A program made the position numbers and the translations under genes. A model generated the notes under the pieces. The model saw nothing but the letters and a program-made list of their open reading frames with translations. It did not search any database and had not been told where the DNA came from. DNA of 47,602 bases, taken from positions 1-47,602 of IMG/VR virus record IMGVR_UViG_3300025141_000170. One strand, 5' to 3'. Within the stretch, counting starts at the first letter, position 1, and each line of letters opens with the position of its first letter. Below, piece by piece: positions 43,290-47,602 of this stretch. The DNA is from a virus.

Positions 43290-46200
43290 ATGGCTGAACA
43301 AACTTTTCGCTCCCCGGGGTTTTTTGAAAGAGAAATAGACCTCTCGGGACAGAGCGTACAACCAACTGGCACACCTGCGGGTGTTATAGGAACATCAGAA
43401 AAAGGGCCGGCATTTATCCCAGTAACTGTTGGCTCCGAAGAAGATTTCATCGCGAGATTTGGAGAGCTGGATCCAAAACGCGCTGGACCATATGCTGTTC
43501 ATGAATATTTGACACACAAAGATGCCGTTACATACCTTAGGGTCTTGGGTGCAGGTTCTAATGATACTGAAGCAGAGATGTCATCAACAAAAACTTATGG
43601 AATTGTTTCGAAGGCTGGCTTCAAGGTAAATGGTACGGTAGAAACACTTGATATTTCAAACCCAGTTATCTATAATTTGGGTGCGCCACAATTTTTAAGT
43701 GCCATGCATTATGTGTCAACGTCTGTTGAGTCAATGGCAATGCCTGAATTTACTGATAACAATTCATTTCCTGACATTGCAGCAGGTAACGGAACAGTGC
43801 GGGTATTAAGGGCTGTAATTTTTCCAACTACTGGTTCTAGAATTTGTATAACTGGTGCATCGGGCTCTGTTGGTGCATCGTCTCTTGGCGGACCTGGTGG
43901 TCAACAGACTGAACTTGTGATTAATGATGATCTTGCCGGTTTTGGAAAATTTAGGATAATTGTTTCATCATCTGCAGGAACTGGTTTTTCTAATGATGAT
44001 AGTATTGCGGGCGCAAGAATTTATACTGCATCGTTAAATCCTACGAGTGATGATTACATTGCGAGGGTTTTAAACACAGATCCATCAGAATTCCAATCAA
44101 AACAACATTTGTTGTACTTAGATTTTGCTGTTGAAGATGAAATTGCTCCTGTCGACGACCGTGTAGGAGAAACAAATACAATTCTTATATCATCAGGGTC
44201 TGGTACAACCAATACCTTGGGGGGACAAAGTGATGTATATGGTAATTCATTCGGAAGGTTTGATACAAGGTACACAACACCTACCACGCCACTTGTTATA
44301 TCACAACCTTATGGTACCACTGAATATAATCTCTTTAAGTTTGAAACAATTTCAGATGGTGCTTATGCAAACAATAGAGTGAAGGTAAGTATTACAGGCC
44401 TTCGAGCTTCTACTGATAAAAATAATCCTTGGTCCACATTTGAAGTCCAGGTGAGAAGATTTGGTGACACCGATGAGGCAAAAGAGATTATTGAGACATT
44501 TCCGAATGTTAACTTAAATCCCAATGATGAGCGCTTCCTTGCACGTGTTGTTGGTGACTACAAACCTCGCTTTAATTTCGATTCAATAGACTTGGACGAA
44601 CAGAGAATTGTTGTTACTGGAAAATATCCAAATATGAGTAGGCATGTTAGGGTTGTGATGCAACAGGCTGTGTATGATGGAAAGGTTCCAAGGGACGTTA
44701 TGCCATTCGGCTTTAGAGGAATTCCAGTTCTTAAAACAGCAGATACTCTCACAGATGACCCAACGGAAGCCTTGACGGATAGAAATGGTGATAATATCGG
44801 GTCGGCTTTGAAAACTCCAGGAGATGGCTTTGGTGTTAGGGTGAAATCTCTTGTCGGCAATACTTTGACAGGATCAATCCTTCCTCCTCTCCCACTGAGA
44901 TTTAAGGTTACCAAGGGCAATGTACCAGAAGCCGCCGGTCCTTATGTCGGTTATCCATCTTCTGTTGAGCGCGCTGATTCTCGTTTATATTGGGGTGTTA
45001 AGTTTGAACGATGTCCTGATATTAATAATGTCGCAAATGCAGGATTGAATCCAAATGCTGGTTCTCTTCCAAATGCAACAGTTGCTGCATACACAAAATT
45101 TCAAGGTATTGCTGGCCTTGATAACTTGGTGACAGGCTCAGGAGCTGATTTATTTAATGACAATAAATTTACACTTTCAAGAGTTGCATTGTCTACAACA
45201 TCAATGGCAATGTTAACCGGTTCTGCTGCCGAGCACATGCTTGAAGCTGCATACATTCGGAACAAATATCCTGATGCCAAGACATATACAATTAATGATG
45301 GTGTATTATCTGGTCGTTTTACCTTGGCAACCCTTGTTGCAAGCTCGTCAGTGAAATTTAATAGATTTACCAATTATTCTAAGTTTACACTTCCATTCTA
45401 TGGTGGCTTCGATGGTGTTAATATTCTAGATAAAGATATCAGGTATCAAAATGATAGAGCAGCTGCTACTGACACTGGTGGAAAGGCTGCAGATTCAATC
45501 ACTGGCGGTTTGGGATTAAAAGGCACCGATGATGGTTCAATGATGGGTAAGGGTCCACAAAATAATTCTGTGTTTAGCTACAACAAGGCTCTTAGAATTA
45601 TGACCGATCCTTTGACTGTACGCCATAATTTGCTCGCAGTCCCAGGTATTAGAGATCCTTATATTACAAATACTGCAATGAATGATGTGAAGGCATATTC
45701 AATGGCCATGTATGTAATGGATATTCAACACTACGATGAAGATTCCAACAGACTATTTGTTGATGACGCAGCCAGACCTGATGTTAGAGAAACAGCAGAA
45801 CAGTTTGAAGGCAGGAGAGTTGATAATAATTACGTCGCGACATATTTCCCTGACGTGTTTGTTGAAGACGCAACAAATAACAAGCCAGTATTTGTACCTG
45901 CATCAGTAGCTGCATATGGTGCGCTATCATACAGTGATAGTGTTTCATTCCCATGGTTTGCCCCTGCAGGTTTTAACCGAGGAGCGCTTGGATTTGTTAA
46001 GAATACTGAAGTGAGATTAACGTCTGCAGACCGTGATGAGTTGTATGATGCAAGAATTAATCCAATAGCTAATTTTCCAAACGGAGGTTATGTTATATTC
46101 GGGCAGAAAACGTTACAGATTACAAAGAGCGCCTTGGATCGTGTAAACGTCCGTAGAATGTTGCTCGAAGTAAAACGACGCGTTGTCGGAGTGGCAGAGA

Positions 46201-46451
46201 CATTACTTTTCGAGCCAAACAATGCAAATACAAGAGCAAAATTCATAGGTCAGGTTACACCGATCTTGGCATTAATTCAATCACAATCTGGTATTGAAAA
46301 ATTCTCTGTTGTGATGGATAACACAAATAATACAGCAGAAGACGTTGAACAGAATAAGCTGAATGGTAGAATTGTTGTTGTTCCAACAAGGGCAATTGAG
46401 TATATTGCCATTGACTTCATTGTTACGAATGCTGGGGTTGAGTTTGCATAA
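43290..46451 (+). CDS. Contractile tail sheath protein, gp18-like
   Basis: A 1053-aa protein forming the contractile sheath. The start (RSPGFFEREIDLSGQSVQPT, PAGVIGTSEKGPAFIP) is typical of sheath N-termini. The C-terminal region VNVRRMLLEVKRRVVGVA, LFEPNNANTRAKF and VPTRAIEYIAIDFIV carries the beta strands that link sheath subunits. T4 gp18 is 659 aa, so about 400 residues are extra, mainly in the middle (about residues 90-850), probably surface domains. Its last base is the first base of the next sheath-type gene (TAATG). Confidence 0.93.
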   Translation: MAEQTFRSPGFFEREIDLSGQSVQPTGTPAGVIGTSEKGPAFIPVTVGSEEDFIARFGELDPKRAGPYAVHEYLTHKDAVTYLRVLGAGSNDTEAEMSSTKTYGIVSKAGFKVNGTVETLDISNPVIYNLGAPQFLSAMHYVSTSVESMAMPEFTDNNSFPDIAAGNGTVRVLRAVIFPTTGSRICITGASGSVGASSLGGPGGQQTELVINDDLAGFGKFRIIVSSSAGTGFSNDDSIAGARIYTASLNPTSDDYIARVLNTDPSEFQSKQHLLYLDFAVEDEIAPVDDRVGETNTILISSGSGTTNTLGGQSDVYGNSFGRFDTRYTTPTTPLVISQPYGTTEYNLFKFETISDGAYANNRVKVSITGLRASTDKNNPWSTFEVQVRRFGDTDEAKEIIETFPNVNLNPNDERFLARVVGDYKPRFNFDSIDLDEQRIVVTGKYPNMSRHVRVVMQQAVYDGKVPRDVMPFGFRGIPVLKTADTLTDDPTEALTDRNGDNIGSALKTPGDGFGVRVKSLVGNTLTGSILPPLPLRFKVTKGNVPEAAGPYVGYPSSVERADSRLYWGVKFERCPDINNVANAGLNPNAGSLPNATVAAYTKFQGIAGLDNLVTGSGADLFNDNKFTLSRVALSTTSMAMLTGSAAEHMLEAAYIRNKYPDAKTYTINDGVLSGRFTLATLVASSSVKFNRFTNYSKFTLPFYGGFDGVNILDKDIRYQNDRAAATDTGGKAADSITGGLGLKGTDDGSMMGKGPQNNSVFSYNKALRIMTDPLTVRHNLLAVPGIRDPYITNTAMNDVKAYSMAMYVMDIQHYDEDSNRLFVDDAARPDVRETAEQFEGRRVDNNYVATYFPDVFVEDATNNKPVFVPASVAAYGALSYSDSVSFPWFAPAGFNRGALGFVKNTEVRLTSADRDELYDARINPIANFPNGGYVIFGQKTLQITKSALDRVNVRRMLLEVKRRVVGVAETLLFEPNNANTRAKFIGQVTPILALIQSQSGIEKFSVVMDNTNNTAEDVEQNKLNGRIVVVPTRAIEYIAIDFIVTNAGVEFA

Positions 46452-47602
46452 TGTCCGGTCCGGGTGTTTCTACATTTCATGGTTCTTCTTTAACTGACAG
46501 TGGAATCACCGTTGGCGGCCCTGGGGCAGGTGTAATTGGCACCGCCCCAAGAGGTCGAGCCTTTGTTCCTATTTCAGTTGCTGATCTCCAAAGCTTTATT
46601 ACTTCATTTGGTCCGATATTGGGAAAAAGTTTCGGACAGGTTGCTGCATCGATGTGGCTTCAGCATTCGGAAGGTTGTACATATACCCGTCTTCTCGGAA
46701 TCGGTGACGGCAAGAAGCGCATAATCTCGGATACTACAAAGGCTGATGGTGAGAACCTTCCTGCCGGTGCAGTGAAAAATGCTGGTTTTGTTGTTGGTTC
46801 TCGAATGACAGGTTCTGTGAACGGTTTCCTGGGGAATAATCCATATGCGACGGAAGGCTCAATACTTGGTCGAACATATTTGCTTGGTGCATTCATGTCC
46901 GAGTCAAATGGTTCAAGGGTTTTCACAGATGCTGGAATTCAATCATCTGTAGCCTTTGCTAAAGCTACATGGACTCCTGTAGATACAGACCCAGCAAGTT
47001 ATATTAGTGGGTTATTGACAATTACAGACTATCGGAACACTGAGAAAACATATTTTTTCTGTAGTGGTGACAATGGAGGTACACTGACTGGTTCTCCAGC
47101 AACTGGCGACGATGCCGGCGACTTCGGTGGGGCTGCTGGAAGAATATGTGTCCAGCTTGGTTCACTAACAAAACCAGTTCATAATTATGTTAACTATTTA
47201 CATCAAGCCATAGATTCTACCTTAGGGCATAATGCTGGTACTGACAACAAAAGCATCACCCTCACTGACAACGTCTCTCATTTGACTCTGGAGCAAAATG
47301 GGACAGGACCTGCCCATAATCGCAGTCTTTCAAGGGATATAGTAACAAGTGACAGTGTTTATACTATGTCTGGTTTTTCTGGTGGTGTTCCGATTTACGC
47401 AACTGGCAGGTGGACTCCTGTAGACACTAATCCAGCAAGTTATAGAGCAGGTAATCTTACAATTCAAGACTACCGCGGTGTTAATAAAACATATTTTTTC
47501 TGTGATGGCGACAATGGTGGCACGCTGACTGGTTCTCCAACAACTGGCGATAATGCTGGAGATTATGGCGGTGCTGCGAATTTGGTATGTGTCCAGCTGG
47601 GG
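46451..47602 (+). CDS. Second tail sheath-like protein (cut by window edge)
   Basis: The frame starts at ATG 46451, overlapping the sheath stop (TAATG), and stays open for all 384 codons to the window end. The N-terminus (SGPGVSTFHGSSLTDSGITV, GAGVIGTAPRGRAFVP, SFITSFGPILGKSFGQV, CTYTRLLGIGDGKK) aligns step for step with the sheath gene upstream, so it is a sheath paralogue. After residue 173 it has two copies of a 147-codon unit with WTPVDT.PASY, KTYFFC.GDNGGTLTGSP and AGD.GGAA. The C-terminus is missing, so whether the sheath-linking strands are intact cannot be seen. Confidence 0.85.
   Translation, partial: MSGPGVSTFHGSSLTDSGITVGGPGAGVIGTAPRGRAFVPISVADLQSFITSFGPILGKSFGQVAASMWLQHSEGCTYTRLLGIGDGKKRIISDTTKADGENLPAGAVKNAGFVVGSRMTGSVNGFLGNNPYATEGSILGRTYLLGAFMSESNGSRVFTDAGIQSSVAFAKATWTPVDTDPASYISGLLTITDYRNTEKTYFFCSGDNGGTLTGSPATGDDAGDFGGAAGRICVQLGSLTKPVHNYVNYLHQAIDSTLGHNAGTDNKSITLTDNVSHLTLEQNGTGPAHNRSLSRDIVTSDSVYTMSGFSGGVPIYATGRWTPVDTNPASYRAGNLTIQDYRGVNKTYFFCDGDNGGTLTGSPTTGDNAGDYGGAANLVCVQLG
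46970..47160 (+). repeat. Sheath-paralogue internal repeat, copy 1
   Basis: This segment encodes WTPVDTDPASYISGLLTITD and continues through KTYFFCSGDNGG to CVQLG. It matches copy 2, which begins 441 bases (147 codons) later, at protein and largely at DNA level. Confidence 0.8.
47411..47601 (+). repeat. Sheath-paralogue internal repeat, copy 2
   Basis: This segment encodes WTPVDTNPASYRAGNLTIQD through KTYFFCDGDNGG to CVQLG. The window ends at the matching end of copy 1, so further copies may follow. Confidence 0.8.

Noticed and set aside
46536-46724. A 62-codon + frame starting at 46536.
   Set aside because: The correct frame in this region starts at 46451 and encodes a sheath-like protein to the window end.
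1-47602. Search for defence, anti-defence or retron-like systems, tRNA genes and integration genes.
   Set aside because: None is visible by reading; all genes fit virion assembly, packaging or DNA metabolism, and gaps are too short for further unannotated genes of size.

Overview
The window is a continuous piece of a tailed-phage genome (Caudoviricetes) with a T4-like myovirus core. It is AT-rich, and every gene I can support lies on the + strand. Genes are tightly packed, often with stop/start overlaps (TAATG, ATGA), and GTG and TTG starts occur. The long low-complexity fibre proteins and the mix of T4-type head genes with unfamiliar large structural proteins suggest a marine phage of a Gram-negative bacterium. 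I cannot name a host. I see no tRNA, integrase, CRISPR array, insertion sequence or host gene. The genome continues past both ends: the first and last genes are cut by the window edges.

Region 1 (1-8358) encodes adhesion and fibre proteins: a truncated structural protein, an 1149-aa and a 444-aa fibre-like protein that share a repeated module, a 73-aa DUF5659-like protein, and a 644-aa repeat-rich structural protein. The region closes with tandem hairpins that form a strong terminator. Region 2 (8365-22768) starts at a candidate promoter and holds eight virion-type genes. These include two members of one small family (8947 and 18293), large proteins with fibronectin-III-like and laminin-G-like domains, and a 1375-aa protein I do not recognise.

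Region 3 (22758-28064) is a DNA-metabolism cassette inserted between virion genes: a RuvC-like nuclease, a DnaG-type primase, a single-chain SbcD-SbcC protein (equivalent to T4 gp47 and gp46 fused), a zinc-ribbon protein and a small protein of unknown function.

Region 4 (28051-39694) is the packaging and head module: large terminase, portal, an unknown basic protein, prohead protease, several small putative head proteins, an acidic scaffold-like protein with an Arg/Ser tract, and the major capsid protein with its own terminator. Region 5 (39714-47602) has a small coiled-coil gene bracketed by terminators, then neck and tail genes (gp13-like, gp14-like, gp15-like), a 1053-aa tail sheath, and a second, truncated sheath paralogue with an internal 147-residue tandem repeat.

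The terminase, portal, protease, scaffold and capsid protein would build and fill the head. The neck proteins and sheaths would build the contractile tail. Regions 1-2 would supply baseplate and adhesion parts. Functions outside the T4 core are mostly unassigned. The points most worth a second look are the tandem sheath genes, the one-chain SbcDC with an unusual zinc-hook spacing, the deviant terminase Walker A, the capsid-side Arg/Ser tract, and three TGTA...TACA palindromes in intergenic gaps.
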